From contig NZ_JACHYN010000003.1 of the NCBI RefSeq assembly GCF_014192915.1, positions 310,001-374,000 on the forward strand: a stretch of 64,000 nucleotides of DNA, read 5' to 3'. The translations under genes and the position numbers were made by a program. The stretch is from Azospirillum sp. OGB3 (GTDB lineage: Bacteria; Pseudomonadota; Alphaproteobacteria; Azospirillales; Azospirillaceae). The stretch's first letter is position 1. Every line of letters begins with the position of its first letter. Positions 10,803-19,432 of this stretch are shown here, one piece after another. The notes beneath the pieces are model-generated. The model ran no database searches, had not been told where the DNA came from, and saw only the letters and a list, made by a program, of their open reading frames with translations.

Positions 10803-12380
10803 ATGTTCGGTGGCGTGGAAGCCTTCTTCGACACCAGCGCGTACTTGCCTCACGGCGTATGCCTGTTCTGGCGTCCGGAAATCCTGACCCTGCACATCGT
10901 CTCCGATGTGCTGACTGGCTTGTCCTATTATTCGATCCCGGTGGCGCTGCTTTACTTCGTCGTGAAGCGCCGCGACGTGGCCTTCACCTGGATCGTCTGG
11001 CTGTTCGCCGCCTTCATTCTGGCATGCGGCACGACGCATTTCTTCAGCTTGTGGACCTTGTGGTACCCCGACTATGCCGTGGAGGGCATTGTCAAGGCGC
11101 TGACCGCTCTGGTGTCCGTGCTGACCGCCGTCGCCTTGTGGGTGCAGATGCCGAAGGCGCTCGCCCTGCCCAGCGCCACCCAGCTCGCCGACGCCAACGC
11201 GGCATTGCAGCGCGAGATCGAGATCCGGCGCCAGGCCGAACTGCGCTACGCCAGCTTCTTCAACAATCTGGCGGAGGGGCTGTTCGTCGTCACGGTGCTG
11301 CCGGATGGTGACTTTGTCTTCGACACGCTGAACCCAGCCCATGCGCGGGCGACGGGGATCGACCCGGAAACCATCCGCGGCCGGCTGGTCCGCGAGGCCG
11401 TTCCCCCGGAGACGGCCGATGCGGTGATCGAGCGCTACAGCGCCTGCGTCGCCGCGGGGGGACCCATCGATTACGAGGAGACGCTGGCTCTCCCCGTTGG
11501 ACAGCGCACGTGGCACACGGTTCTGGTGCCGGTGCGCGGCGAGGATGGTCGGGTGGTCCAGATCCTCGGCAGCTCCCGCGACATCACCGACCGCAAGAGG
11601 CTTCAGGAGGAGCTGGTCCAGACCTCGAAGCTGGCGACGCTGGGCACGCTCGCCGCCGGCATGGCCCATGAGATGAGCCAGCCCCTGAACATCATCCGGA
11701 TCTGGGCGGAGAACGCCCTGTCCCGCCTGCGCGACGGCGACACCGACACCGCGCGCCTGGACAAGGTGTTGACCATCATGTCGGAGCAGGCGGAGCGCAT
11801 GGGCCGCATCATCGACCACATGCGCACCTTCAGCCGCCGCGACGGCGCAACCCAGCGCTTCGAACCAGCGGCCTGCGTCCGCTCCGCCGTGGAGTTGGTG
11901 TCCAACCAGTTCGCCCTGGAGAACATCGAGGTCGTGAGCGACGTCCCGGCTGTCGACTGCGTCGCTCGCGGGCGTCCCCTGCAACTGGAGCAGGTGCTGG
12001 TGAATCTGCTGTCCAACGCGCGCGACGCCATCCTGGAATGGCGCGCCGACCCCGACGGGTCGCCGGCCGCCGGCCGGATCGACGTCTGGATGCGCTGCGA
12101 CCTGACCGCTGGGCGGGCCGTCATCACCATCACCGACGACGGTGGCGGCATCGACCCGGGCATCCTGCCACGCATCTTCGATCCCTTCTTCACGACCAAG
12201 GAGGTCGGGAAGGGATCGGGCCTCGGCCTGTCCATCGGCTATGGCATCATCGATTCCATGGGCGGACGGATCGACGCGGCGAATATCGATCACGGGAATG
12301 GAAGCCGGGGCGTCCGTTTCACCATCACCGTGCCGGTGTCCCATCCCTCCGTTCAGGACGTGGAGCGCGCTCATGCCTGA
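10803..12380 (+). CDS. hybrid-free histidine kinase with ethylene-receptor-like sensor domain
   Basis: The 525-residue protein begins with three membrane helices (about 27-115) that match the ethylene-binding domain of plant ETR1 and its bacterial relatives. The key residues align: Asp35 and Tyr42 in VSDVLTGLSYYSIP, and the Cu(I) ligands Cys75 and His79 in ACGTTHFFSLWT. Next come a PAS domain (about 150-275), a dimerisation helix with the phospho-acceptor in AHEMSQPLN, and an ATPase domain with VNLLSNARDAI, TDDGGGIDPG and GKGSGLGLS. The ATG at 10803 has AGAGGGGCGG upstream; an in-frame ATG at 10695 would add an atypical tail. Its stop overlaps the next gene's start by 8 bases. Ethylene binding is inferred from ligand conservation. 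Confidence 0.85.
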   Translation: MFGGVEAFFDTSAYLPHGVCLFWRPEILTLHIVSDVLTGLSYYSIPVALLYFVVKRRDVAFTWIVWLFAAFILACGTTHFFSLWTLWYPDYAVEGIVKALTALVSVLTAVALWVQMPKALALPSATQLADANAALQREIEIRRQAELRYASFFNNLAEGLFVVTVLPDGDFVFDTLNPAHARATGIDPETIRGRLVREAVPPETADAVIERYSACVAAGGPIDYEETLALPVGQRTWHTVLVPVRGEDGRVVQILGSSRDITDRKRLQEELVQTSKLATLGTLAAGMAHEMSQPLNIIRIWAENALSRLRDGDTDTARLDKVLTIMSEQAERMGRIIDHMRTFSRRDGATQRFEPAACVRSAVELVSNQFALENIEVVSDVPAVDCVARGRPLQLEQVLVNLLSNARDAILEWRADPDGSPAAGRIDVWMRCDLTAGRAVITITDDGGGIDPGILPRIFDPFFTTKEVGKGSGLGLSIGYGIIDSMGGRIDAANIDHGNGSRGVRFTITVPVSHPSVQDVERAHA

Positions 12381-12780
12381 CCCCGTCACCGCTCCGCTGC
12401 ATGTCCTGGTGGCCGAAGACGAGGCTCTGGCCGCCATGGCGCTGGAGGATTTTCTATCCCGCAAGGGATACCGGGTGACCCTGGCCCAGGACGGGCAGGA
12501 GGGGCTGGAGCGCTACAGCGCCGACCCCGCCGATCTCGTCATCACCGACCTGCGCATGCCGCGGATGGACGGCCGCGCCCTGATCCGCGAGCTGCGGACC
12601 CGGGCGGCCGGCCTGCCGATCCTGGTGATGACCGGGTTCCTGTCGATGGAGGCGGGGGAAGACGACCTGACGTCTGACCGCTGGCAGCCGCTGGTGGTGC
12701 TGCGCAAGCCGGTCAGCCCGCAGGTCATCCTGGACACGCTCGCCAGCCTCGCCCAGGCGGCGAAGCTGCGACCCGCATGA
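12373..12780 (+). CDS. single-domain response regulator, partner of the ethylene-receptor-like kinase
   Basis: This 135-residue protein is a lone receiver domain with the acidic pair in VAEDEA, the phosphorylated Asp59 in VITDLRMP, a Thr in VMTGF and Lys in LRKPV. There is no output domain, so it must signal by protein contact like CheY or in a phosphorelay. The start codon lies inside the end of the kinase gene (ATGCCTGA), so the two are translationally coupled and almost certainly form one pair. The downstream target is not visible in this window. Confidence 0.88.
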   Translation: MPDPVTAPLHVLVAEDEALAAMALEDFLSRKGYRVTLAQDGQEGLERYSADPADLVITDLRMPRMDGRALIRELRTRAAGLPILVMTGFLSMEAGEDDLTSDRWQPLVVLRKPVSPQVILDTLASLAQAAKLRPA

Positions 12781-12794
12781 TCGCCGACCGTTAG

Positions 12795-12969
12795 AAGCGG
12801 ATTGCGATCCGCTTTGGACCGCGACGGTGGTCCCGGTCGCGCATGCGACCGGAGCCCGCCTCTCGCGGGAACAGAGTTCCCGCTGGCGGCAGGCGGATGC
12901 TGTCGGCATCCGCTGAGAGCTGGCAAACGAGGCGATGAGAGTCTAAAGCGAACGATAGTTCGCTTTAGA
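12795..12969. repeat. array of five perfect hairpins in 175 bases
   Basis: Five perfect inverted repeats follow each other: 12795-12802/12807-12814, 12833-12840/12845-12852, 12865-12872/12876-12883, 12893-12900/12906-12913 and 12942-12953/12958-12969. Stems are 8, 8, 8, 8 and 12 bases with loops of 3 to 5. The last covers the pxpA stop codon and probably ends that operon from the right. The region lies between two converging operons. The others resemble REP-like elements. Confidence 0.6.
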
Positions 12970-13744
12970 AACGGTCGCGCAGTTCCGGCAGGGGGACGAT
13001 GCGGACCCCTTTGGCCTCCAGCGTGCGGCGCAGGTTGCCGGCCATGGCGACGGCGCTCGGCTCGTCGCCGTGGACGCAGACGGAATGGACGGTGCAGGGG
13101 ATGCGCGTGCCGGTGACCGACAGGATCACGCCCTCCTCCAGCATGCGCAGGACGTTGGCGGCCGCCACGTCCGGGTCGTGGACCATGGCGCCGGGCTGGC
13201 CGCGCGGCACCAAGTTGCCGTTGTCGTCGTAGGCGCGGTCGGCAAAGACCTCCTCCGCCGTGGGCAGGCCCAGCGTCCGCCCGGCCCGCGCCATCTCCGA
13301 ACCGGCGGTGGCGAGGTAGATCAGCGAGGGATCGACGCCCTTGATCGCCCGTCCGATGGCCAGGGCCAGCCCCTCGTCCACCGCCGCCATGTTGTTCAGC
13401 GCGCCGTGCGCCTTCACATGGGTAACCGTGCCGCCGCTGGCGGCGGCGACGCCCATCAGCGCGCCGATCTGGTAGGCGACCATCGCCTCGACCTCCGCCG
13501 CCGACATCCGCAGGGGCCGGCGCCCGAAGCCCTGGAGATCGGGGTAGGAGGGGTGGGCGCCCAGGCTGACGCCTTTCGCCACCGCGTTCCGGACGGTCCG
13601 CGTCATCACCAGCGGGTCGCCCGCATGGAATCCGCAGGCGATGTTGGCGGAGGCGACGATGCCGAGCATGGAGTCGTCGTCGCCGATGTCGTAGGCGCCG
13701 AAGCCCTCGCCCAGGTCGGCGTTCAGGTTCACGGTGATGGTCAT
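12965..13744 (-). CDS. pxpA: 5-oxoprolinase subunit A (LamB/YcsF family)
   Basis: PxpA works with PxpB and PxpC to open 5-oxoproline (pyroglutamate) to L-glutamate with ATP. The 259-residue protein begins MTITVNLNADLGEGFG and carries the family signatures NIACGFHAGDP and GAHPSYPDLQGFGRR. The ATG at 13744 overlaps the pxpC TGA (ATGA) and has GGGAGGG upstream; a GTG at 13759 is possible but less good. It is the last gene of the LysR-DUF1445-dctPQM-pxpBCA operon, and its stop codon lies in a 12-base hairpin. Confidence 0.95.
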   Translation of the reverse strand: MTITVNLNADLGEGFGAYDIGDDDSMLGIVASANIACGFHAGDPLVMTRTVRNAVAKGVSLGAHPSYPDLQGFGRRPLRMSAAEVEAMVAYQIGALMGVAAASGGTVTHVKAHGALNNMAAVDEGLALAIGRAIKGVDPSLIYLATAGSEMARAGRTLGLPTAEEVFADRAYDDNGNLVPRGQPGAMVHDPDVAAANVLRMLEEGVILSVTGTRIPCTVHSVCVHGDEPSAVAMAGNLRRTLEAKGVRIVPLPELRDRF

Positions 13745-14826
13745 GGTGCCCTCCCGCACATCTCTTCTCGGTTCAGGATGTCGCCGTTGCCGTTGACGAT
13801 GTCGACGACTCCGGACACGAGGTTTTCCGCGTAGAGCGCTTCCAGATCGACGCCGCCCGCCGGGCGCACCGGGCGGATGGCGCGGACCCAGGCGGCGATG
13901 GTCTGTTCCTGGCGCCGCCGGATGACCTCCGCCTCCTCCACCGTGACGGCGCGGAAGCTGAGGGTGCAGCCAGGGCTCAGCCGGCCGACGCGGGGAAGGT
14001 CGGCTGAGATCACCGTGGCGATCTTGGCGTAGCCGCCCGCCGTCTGGTGGTCGTTCAGCAGAAGGATCGGCTGGCCGTTGCCCGGCACCTGGATCGAGCC
14101 GGTGACCAGCCCGTCCGACGGGATGTCGGCGGAGCCGGTGTGGGCCAGCGTCGGCCCATCGAGCCGCAGGCCCATGCGATCGGCGTCCTTGCCAACGCGG
14201 TAGGTCGCCGACAGGAAGGTCTCCACCGCTTCCGCCGTGAAGCGGTCCTCCTGCGGGCCGAGCACCACCCGTACCGGCCCGCCGCCGTAGTCCGGCGGCT
14301 CCGGCAGTTCCACGTCGCCGTCCGGCGGGGCGTCGTTGCGGTTGAGCGGCAAACGCGCCCCGTCGCCCAGCGGCTTGCCGCCGAGCGGCCCGATGCCGGC
14401 GCGCACGTAGGTGGACAGGCTGCCCAGGAAGGGCTCCAGCGCGAAGCCGCCAGCCACCGCCAGACAGGCGACCGCCGCCCCGGTGATGGCGCCCAGCTTC
14501 AGCACGTCGCCGCGGGCCAGCGTGTGGCTGCGGTGGGGGGCCAGCGCTTGGGGTGATTCTCCCTCGCGTTCCAGGCTCAGCGCCATTGGGCCGACGACGG
14601 CGACGCGCACGCCGTCGGCCTCCACCTTCAGCGCCGGTCCAAGCAGGGCGATCTCCACCCCCGCCGTGCCCGGCGGGTTGCCGACCAGCGCGTTGGCCAG
14701 GCGCAGGGCGATGGGGTCGAGCGCGCCGGCCACCGGCATGCCGAGTTCCTGATGGCCGAAGCGGCCGAGGTCCTGGATGGTGGCGAAGAGCCCCGGCCGG
14801 ACGACGGTCAGGCAGGGGGCGTTCAT
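13741..14826 (-). CDS. pxpC: 5-oxoprolinase subunit C (KipA/AHS2 family)
   Basis: This 361-residue protein belongs to the biotin-dependent carboxylase-like KipA/AHS2 family. It starts MNAPCLTVVRPGLFATIQDLG and has the signature GRFGHQELGMPVAGALD, followed by typical VGNPPGTAGVE and LLLNDHQTAGGYAKIATV segments. With PxpA and PxpB it forms the ATP-dependent 5-oxoprolinase of bacteria. Its ATG overlaps the pxpB stop and its stop overlaps the pxpA start, both as ATGA, so the three subunits are tightly coupled. The longer open frame extending upstream to 15282 is antisense noise within pxpB. Confidence 0.94.
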   Translation of the reverse strand: MNAPCLTVVRPGLFATIQDLGRFGHQELGMPVAGALDPIALRLANALVGNPPGTAGVEIALLGPALKVEADGVRVAVVGPMALSLEREGESPQALAPHRSHTLARGDVLKLGAITGAAVACLAVAGGFALEPFLGSLSTYVRAGIGPLGGKPLGDGARLPLNRNDAPPDGDVELPEPPDYGGGPVRVVLGPQEDRFTAEAVETFLSATYRVGKDADRMGLRLDGPTLAHTGSADIPSDGLVTGSIQVPGNGQPILLLNDHQTAGGYAKIATVISADLPRVGRLSPGCTLSFRAVTVEEAEVIRRRQEQTIAAWVRAIRPVRPAGGVDLEALYAENLVSGVVDIVNGNGDILNREEMCGRAP

Positions 14827-15545
14827 GGCGTAGCCCTCAGCGTGTCGGGATCGAAGCGTCCGGTGGCGGCCTCGGCCGACAGCGCGTCGAAGCGGGCGCG
14901 GTCCACCGCCTCGAACCGCACCCGGTCGCCCGCGGCCAGCAGGACCGGGGAGGGGCGGGCGCCGTCGTAGAGCGGCACCGGGCAGCGCCCGATCAGATGC
15001 CAGCCGCCGGGGCTCTCCCACGGGTAGACGGTGGTCAGCCGCCCGGCGGTGGCGACCGACCCCGCCGGCACGCGGACGCGCGGCTCGCTGCGCCGCGGCT
15101 TCTCCAGCTCCGCCGGCAGATCGCCCATGTAGGCGAAGCCCGGCATGAAGCCCAGCATGTAGACGAAATACTCGGTCGATCCATGGAGATCGATCAGCCG
15201 CTCCTCCGACAGGCCGAGCGAGGCGGACAGCTCCGCGAGGTCCGGTCCCAGCTCGGCGTCGTAGCAGACGGGCAGGCGCCACAGGGCGCCTTCGGCCGGG
15301 GCGTCCCCGGCGTGGGCCAGTTCCGCCTCGACCGCGGCCTGGACCTCCCGGCGGCTGGTCACCGCCGGGTCGTAGACGACCTGGAGCGAGCGGAAGGTCG
15401 GCACCGTCTCCACCAGACCCGGCGGCGCGGCGGCCTTCAGCCGGGCGTGCAGGGCCATGACGCGGGCGTTGGTCGGGCGGTCGATGCCCTCGCCGAACTC
15501 CACGTTGAAGGCGGTGTCGCCCGCCGTGGTGAAACGGACGTCCAT
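14823..15545 (-). CDS. pxpB: 5-oxoprolinase subunit B (KipI/AHS1 family)
   Basis: This 240-residue protein has the KipI/AHS1 signatures YDAELGPDLAEL, FMPGFAYMGDLP and PWESPGGWHLIGRCP. It is the third subunit of the ATP-dependent 5-oxoprolinase. The ATG at 15545 is preferred because GAGGGG sits a few bases upstream; an in-frame ATG at 15557 that overlaps the dctM stop (TGATG) would add four residues. The gene joins the transporter block to the enzyme block of the operon. Confidence 0.93.
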   Translation of the reverse strand: MDVRFTTAGDTAFNVEFGEGIDRPTNARVMALHARLKAAAPPGLVETVPTFRSLQVVYDPAVTSRREVQAAVEAELAHAGDAPAEGALWRLPVCYDAELGPDLAELSASLGLSEERLIDLHGSTEYFVYMLGFMPGFAYMGDLPAELEKPRRSEPRVRVPAGSVATAGRLTTVYPWESPGGWHLIGRCPVPLYDGARPSPVLLAAGDRVRFEAVDRARFDALSAEAATGRFDPDTLRATP

Positions 15546-15556
15546 GATGCCCCTCA

Positions 15557-16858
15557 TCACCCGATCATCAGCGAGGGCAGCCACGACACCATGCCCGGGA
15601 AGATCCAGAGCAGGGCCACCATGACGATCATCATCAGGAAGAAAGGCAGGCTGGCCCTGGCGATGGTGAAGATGTTCTTGCCCGTCATCGATTGCAGGAC
15701 GAACAGGTTGAAGCCCACCGGCGGGGTGATCTGGGCCATCTCCACCACGATGATGATGTAGATGCCGAACCACAGCAGATCGATCCCGGCGTTCTGCACC
15801 ATCGGCAGGATCACCGAGGTGGTCAGTACGACCATCGAGATGCCGTCGAGGAAGCAACCCATCACGATGAAGAACAGCGTCAGTACGACCAGCAGCGACG
15901 CGGTGGAGAGCTGCATGGAGGTGATCCACTCCGCCAGCAGGCGCGGAATGCCGGTGTAGCCCATGGCGACGGTCAGGAAGGCCGCCCCCGCCAGGATGAA
16001 GCCGATCATGCAGGAGGTGTGGGCCGCGCCCAGGACGCTGTCGCGGAAGGTCGCCCAGCTCATCGTGCCGGTGACCAGCGCCAGCAGCAGCGACCCCAGG
16101 ACGCCGATGCCCGCGGCCTCCGTCGGCGTGGCGATGCCCGCGTAGATGGAGCCGAGCACGCCCGCGATCAGCAGCATCACGGGGATCAGCGACCCGGAGT
16201 CGCGGATCTTCTCCGCGAAGCTCTGGCGCGCCTCACGCGGCGGCACGCGGCCGGGATTGAGCAGGGACCAGCCGCCGACGTAGAGCATGAACAGGCCGGT
16301 CAGCACGATGCCCGGAATGACGCCGGCGATGAACAGCCGGGCGATGGACACGTCCGCCGCCACGCCGTAGACGATCATGATGATCGAGGGCGGAATCAGC
16401 AGGCCCAGCGTGCCGGCGCCGGCCAGCGAGCCGACGATCATCATCGGGTCGTAGCCGCGCCGGGTCAGTTCCGGGATGGTCATCCGCCCGATGGTCGCGG
16501 CGGTCGCGGCCGAGGAGCCGGAGACGGCGGCGAAGATCGTGCAGCCGACGATGTTGACGTGCATCAGCCGCCCCGGAAGCCAGCCCGTCCATGGCGCCAG
16601 CCCCTTGAACATGTCGGACGAGATGCGCGTCCGGAACAGGATCTCGCCCATCCAGATGAACAGGGGCAGGGCGGTCAGGGTCCAGCTCGTGCTCGCGCCC
16701 CAGATGTTGGTCGCCATGACCATGCCGACGGGGCGGGTGGTGAACAGCGCCATGGCGACGAAGCCGACGCCGGCCAGTGCCAGCGCCACCCAGATGCCGG
16801 TCCCCAGCATCAGGAGCATCGTCACGACGACGACGATGGAAGCGGTTGTCTGGTCCAT
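15557..16858 (-). CDS. dctM: TRAP transporter large permease DctM
   Basis: The 433-residue protein is an integral membrane permease with about twelve hydrophobic segments, including LIPPSIIMIVYGVAADVSI and GASTSWTLTALPLFIWMGEI, typical of DctM. It couples uptake to an ion gradient together with DctQ and the binding protein DctP. Its start is three bases after the dctQ stop. Lying between DctP/DctQ and the 5-oxoprolinase genes, the transporter probably imports 5-oxoproline, D-glutamate or a related compound; that substrate is inferred from context only. Confidence 0.93.
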   Translation of the reverse strand: MDQTTASIVVVVTMLLMLGTGIWVALALAGVGFVAMALFTTRPVGMVMATNIWGASTSWTLTALPLFIWMGEILFRTRISSDMFKGLAPWTGWLPGRLMHVNIVGCTIFAAVSGSSAATAATIGRMTIPELTRRGYDPMMIVGSLAGAGTLGLLIPPSIIMIVYGVAADVSIARLFIAGVIPGIVLTGLFMLYVGGWSLLNPGRVPPREARQSFAEKIRDSGSLIPVMLLIAGVLGSIYAGIATPTEAAGIGVLGSLLLALVTGTMSWATFRDSVLGAAHTSCMIGFILAGAAFLTVAMGYTGIPRLLAEWITSMQLSTASLLVVLTLFFIVMGCFLDGISMVVLTTSVILPMVQNAGIDLLWFGIYIIIVVEMAQITPPVGFNLFVLQSMTGKNIFTIARASLPFFLMMIVMVALLWIFPGMVSWLPSLMIG

Positions 16859-16861
16859 CGG

Positions 16862-17371
16862 TCAGCCCTCGCTCTGCATGCCGGCGCTTTGGTAGGACGC
16901 CTCGCGCCCCTGGATCACCGCCAGCAGATCGTCGAGGAAGGCGATCACCAGGATCACCAGCCCGACGCCCATGGCGGCCTGCGGAATCCACAGCGGGATG
17001 GGCAGAACGCCCTGTCCCAGATCGCCGAAATCGTAGGAATCGTAGGTCATGCGCAGCCAGTACCACGCGAAATAGCCGCTGAGCGCCGTGCCGAAGCCGA
17101 GGCAGATCAGCTCCACGACGCGCCGGGGGCCGCCGCGCAACCGGTCCACCAGCACGCCGACGCGGATGTGCGCGCCGCGGCGCAGCGCCGGACCGAGCAT
17201 CAGGAAAAAGGAAGCGGCCATGCAGTAGCCGGCCAGCTCGTCGGCTCCCGGCACCATGCGGTTGGCCAACCGGGCGAAGACCTGGGACACGATCAGCACG
17301 GCGATCAGCACCAGGAACACCGCGCCCAAAATCTCGGCGGCGCGGTAAAGGAAGGTCAATGCGGTGCGCAT
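16862..17371 (-). CDS. dctQ: TRAP transporter small permease DctQ
   Basis: The 169-residue protein has four membrane segments and the DctQ-type features VPGADELAGYCMAASFFLMLG and RRGAHIRVGVLVDRL. It links the binding protein to the DctM permease. The ATG at 17371 has a GGAGG site 10 bases upstream. A 158-base gap with a large palindrome separates it from dctP. The longer minus frame extending to 18079 is out of frame with dctP and is not coding there. Confidence 0.9.
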   Translation of the reverse strand: MRTALTFLYRAAEILGAVFLVLIAVLIVSQVFARLANRMVPGADELAGYCMAASFFLMLGPALRRGAHIRVGVLVDRLRGGPRRVVELICLGFGTALSGYFAWYWLRMTYDSYDFGDLGQGVLPIPLWIPQAAMGVGLVILVIAFLDDLLAVIQGREASYQSAGMQSEG

Positions 17372-17430
17372 GGCGCGACCACCTCCGGGTAGGGCGGGCG
17401 GGGAGTGCTTTTTTTGGTGGTGGGCGTGTT

Positions 17431-17517
17431 GCCCCCACCCCGGCCCTCCCCCGCTATCGCAGGGGAGGGAGTTTAAATCCCCTCCCCTGCGAAGCGGGGA
17501 AGGGTTAGGGTGGGGGC
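17431..17517. repeat. 87-base nested palindrome between dctP and dctQ
   Basis: An outer pair GCCCCCACCC / GGGTGGGGGC (17431-17440 with 17508-17517) encloses a nearly matching pair and an inner perfect 12-base stem (17458-17469 with 17480-17491). On the minus strand it is followed by an A-run, not a T-run, so it is unlikely to terminate the operon. It could stabilise the dctP end of the mRNA, as REP hairpins do after binding-protein genes. Confidence 0.65.
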
Positions 17518-17529
17518 AAGCGCCGCCGC

Positions 17530-18516
17530 TTACTTCCGGAAGGCCGAAATGATCGCCTCGCCGTCGGCGCCGGCGGCCTTGGTCCACTCGTCGGTCATCG
17601 TCTTGCCGATGGCGGCGAAGCCGTCCTTGATCGCCGCGGACGGGGTCAGCACCTTCATGCCGTTGCCGGACAGCGTCTGGTTCAGCTCCGCCGTCTTCTT
17701 CTCCCACTCGGTCCAGCCGGTGGCCTCGGCCTTGGCGGCGGCCTGCTCGACGGCCTTCTTCGTGGCGTCGTCCAGGCCCTTCCAGACCTCGGTGCTGACG
17801 AACACCATGTTGCGCGGCAGCCAGGCCTGCACGTCGTAATAGACGTTCACGAAGTCCCACGCCTTGGTGTCCACGCCGGTCGCGGCGGAGGTCATCATGG
17901 CGGTGACGATGCCGGTGCCGAAGGCCTGCGACACCTCGGCGGCTTCGATCTTGGTCGGCACGGCGCCGGCCAGCTCGGCGATGCGGGTGGTGGCCGGGTT
18001 GTAGGCGCGGAACTTCTGCCCCTTCAGGTCGGCGACGGAGCCGATCTCCTGCTTCACGTAGAGGCCCTGCGGCGGCCACGGGATCGAGTAGAGGAGCTTC
18101 AGGCGCTGACGCTCCAGCTTCTTCTCCAGATAGGGCTTCGACGCCTCGTAGAGCTTCTTCGAGGCGGCGAAATCGGTCGCCAGGAAGGGCACGGAGTCGA
18201 GGCCGTAGAGCGGGTCCTCGTTCGCCCAGGAGCTGATGAGCACCTCGCCGATCTGGGCCTGACCCGACTGGACGGCGCGCTTGATCTCCGGATGCTTGAC
18301 CAGCGAGCCGTTGGAATGGACGGTGATCTGGATCTTGCCGTTGGTCGCCGCCTTCACGTCCTCGGCGAACTGGCGCACCGTGATGGTGTGCAGGTTCGTG
18401 TCGGGGTAGGGGGTCGGCATGTCCCAGGTCTCGGCGAAGGCCGCGACCGGGGTGGCGCAGAGGCCGATGCCGAAGGCGGCGGCGGCGAGGCGGGTCCGCA
18501 GGGTGATCGCGGTCAT
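17530..18516 (-). CDS. dctP: TRAP transporter substrate-binding protein DctP
   Basis: This 328-residue periplasmic protein has a signal peptide (about residues 1-28, ending VAAFAE) and the TRAP-family pattern, including WDMPTPYPDTNLHT and DLKGQKFRAYNPATTRIAEL. It captures the substrate for the DctQM permease. GGGAGC lies 8 bases before the ATG. The upstream gene encodes a DUF1445 protein and the downstream genes encode 5-oxoprolinase, which suggests a small acidic amino-acid derivative as ligand. The ligand itself cannot be read from sequence. Confidence 0.92.
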   Translation of the reverse strand: MTAITLRTRLAAAAFGIGLCATPVAAFAETWDMPTPYPDTNLHTITVRQFAEDVKAATNGKIQITVHSNGSLVKHPEIKRAVQSGQAQIGEVLISSWANEDPLYGLDSVPFLATDFAASKKLYEASKPYLEKKLERQRLKLLYSIPWPPQGLYVKQEIGSVADLKGQKFRAYNPATTRIAELAGAVPTKIEAAEVSQAFGTGIVTAMMTSAATGVDTKAWDFVNVYYDVQAWLPRNMVFVSTEVWKGLDDATKKAVEQAAAKAEATGWTEWEKKTAELNQTLSGNGMKVLTPSAAIKDGFAAIGKTMTDEWTKAAGADGEAIISAFRK

Positions 18517-18535
18517 GTGATGAAGCTCCCTGTTC

Positions 18536-19432
18536 TTATCTGAAGAGTTGCGCGACCGAAGGGGACACGCCCTCCAGCTCGGCGTTCAGCCGGTCGGTGA
18601 CCAGCATGTGGCCGGGGCTGTGGGCGATGGCGAAGGGCAGGCGGGCGGCGGCGAGCGCCACCTGGGGGGTGACGCCGCAGGCCCAGAAGACGGGGACCTC
18701 GCCGGGGGCGAGCGGAACGGAGTCGCCGAACTCCGGCCGGGAGAGGTCGCGGATGCCGAGCGCCGCCGGGTCGCCAACGTGCACCGGCGCGCCGTGCACG
18801 GCGGCGTAGCGACCGGTCACCGCGGCGGCGCGTTCGGCCTGCGCGGGCGTCATCGGGCGCATTGACACCACCATGCGGCCGGCGAAGGGCGGGACGGCCA
18901 CGCAGTGCCGGTCGGTCAAGTACATCGGCACATTGCAGCCGCGCTCGATGTGGCGGACCGGCAGGCCGGCGGCGAGCAGCGCCTCCTCGAAGGAGAAGGA
19001 GCAGCCGATGGCGAAGGCGACCAGATCGTCGCGCCAGACCGACAGCAGGTCCTCCGGTTCCTCCGCCAGCCGGCCGTCGCGGTAGACGCGGTAGCGCGGG
19101 AAGTCGGTGCGCAGGTCGAGGTCCGCGCCAAGCTCGGCGAAGCGGTGGTCGCCCGGCGCCGACACGGCGAGCAGCGGGCAGGGCACCGGGTTGGCGCGGC
19201 AGAAGCGCTCGAAGGCGGGGGCCACGTCGGCGGGGACGATGGCGAGGTTCGCCTGCACATGGCCCGGCGCCAGTCCGGCGGTCGGCCCGCGATGCTCCCC
19301 CCGGCGGATCGCCAGACGCGCCAGCAGGGCGGCGGACGGGGTGCCGGGCGGGGAAGGGGTGCTTGGGGTCACGGACTGCATGGCGGGCAAAACCTCGGTG
19401 ACCGAACTGTTGTGTCCTAAGGGTTCACGCAT
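18536..19432 (-). CDS. DUF1445 family protein, predicted D-glutamate cyclase
   Basis: The 298-residue protein belongs to DUF1445, annotated in bacteria as a putative hydro-lyase. Segments such as [36 protein letters not shown] and [14 protein letters not shown] are typical. The mammalian D-glutamate cyclase DGLUCY contains this domain and makes 5-oxo-D-proline from D-glutamate. The neighbouring pxpBCA genes handle 5-oxoproline, so the same reaction is a good prediction here. The ATG at 19432 overlaps the LysR stop by 8 bases (ATGCGTGA) but lacks a clear ribosome site; an ATG at 19381 is an alternative. Family is certain, reaction inferred. Confidence 0.8.
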   Translation of the reverse strand: MREPLGHNSSVTEVLPAMQSVTPSTPSPPGTPSAALLARLAIRRGEHRGPTAGLAPGHVQANLAIVPADVAPAFERFCRANPVPCPLLAVSAPGDHRFAELGADLDLRTDFPRYRVYRDGRLAEEPEDLLSVWRDDLVAFAIGCSFSFEEALLAAGLPVRHIERGCNVPMYLTDRHCVAVPPFAGRMVVSMRPMTPAQAERAAAVTGRYAAVHGAPVHVGDPAALGIRDLSRPEFGDSVPLAPGEVPVFWACGVTPQVALAAARLPFAIAHSPGHMLVTDRLNAELEGVSPSVAQLFR

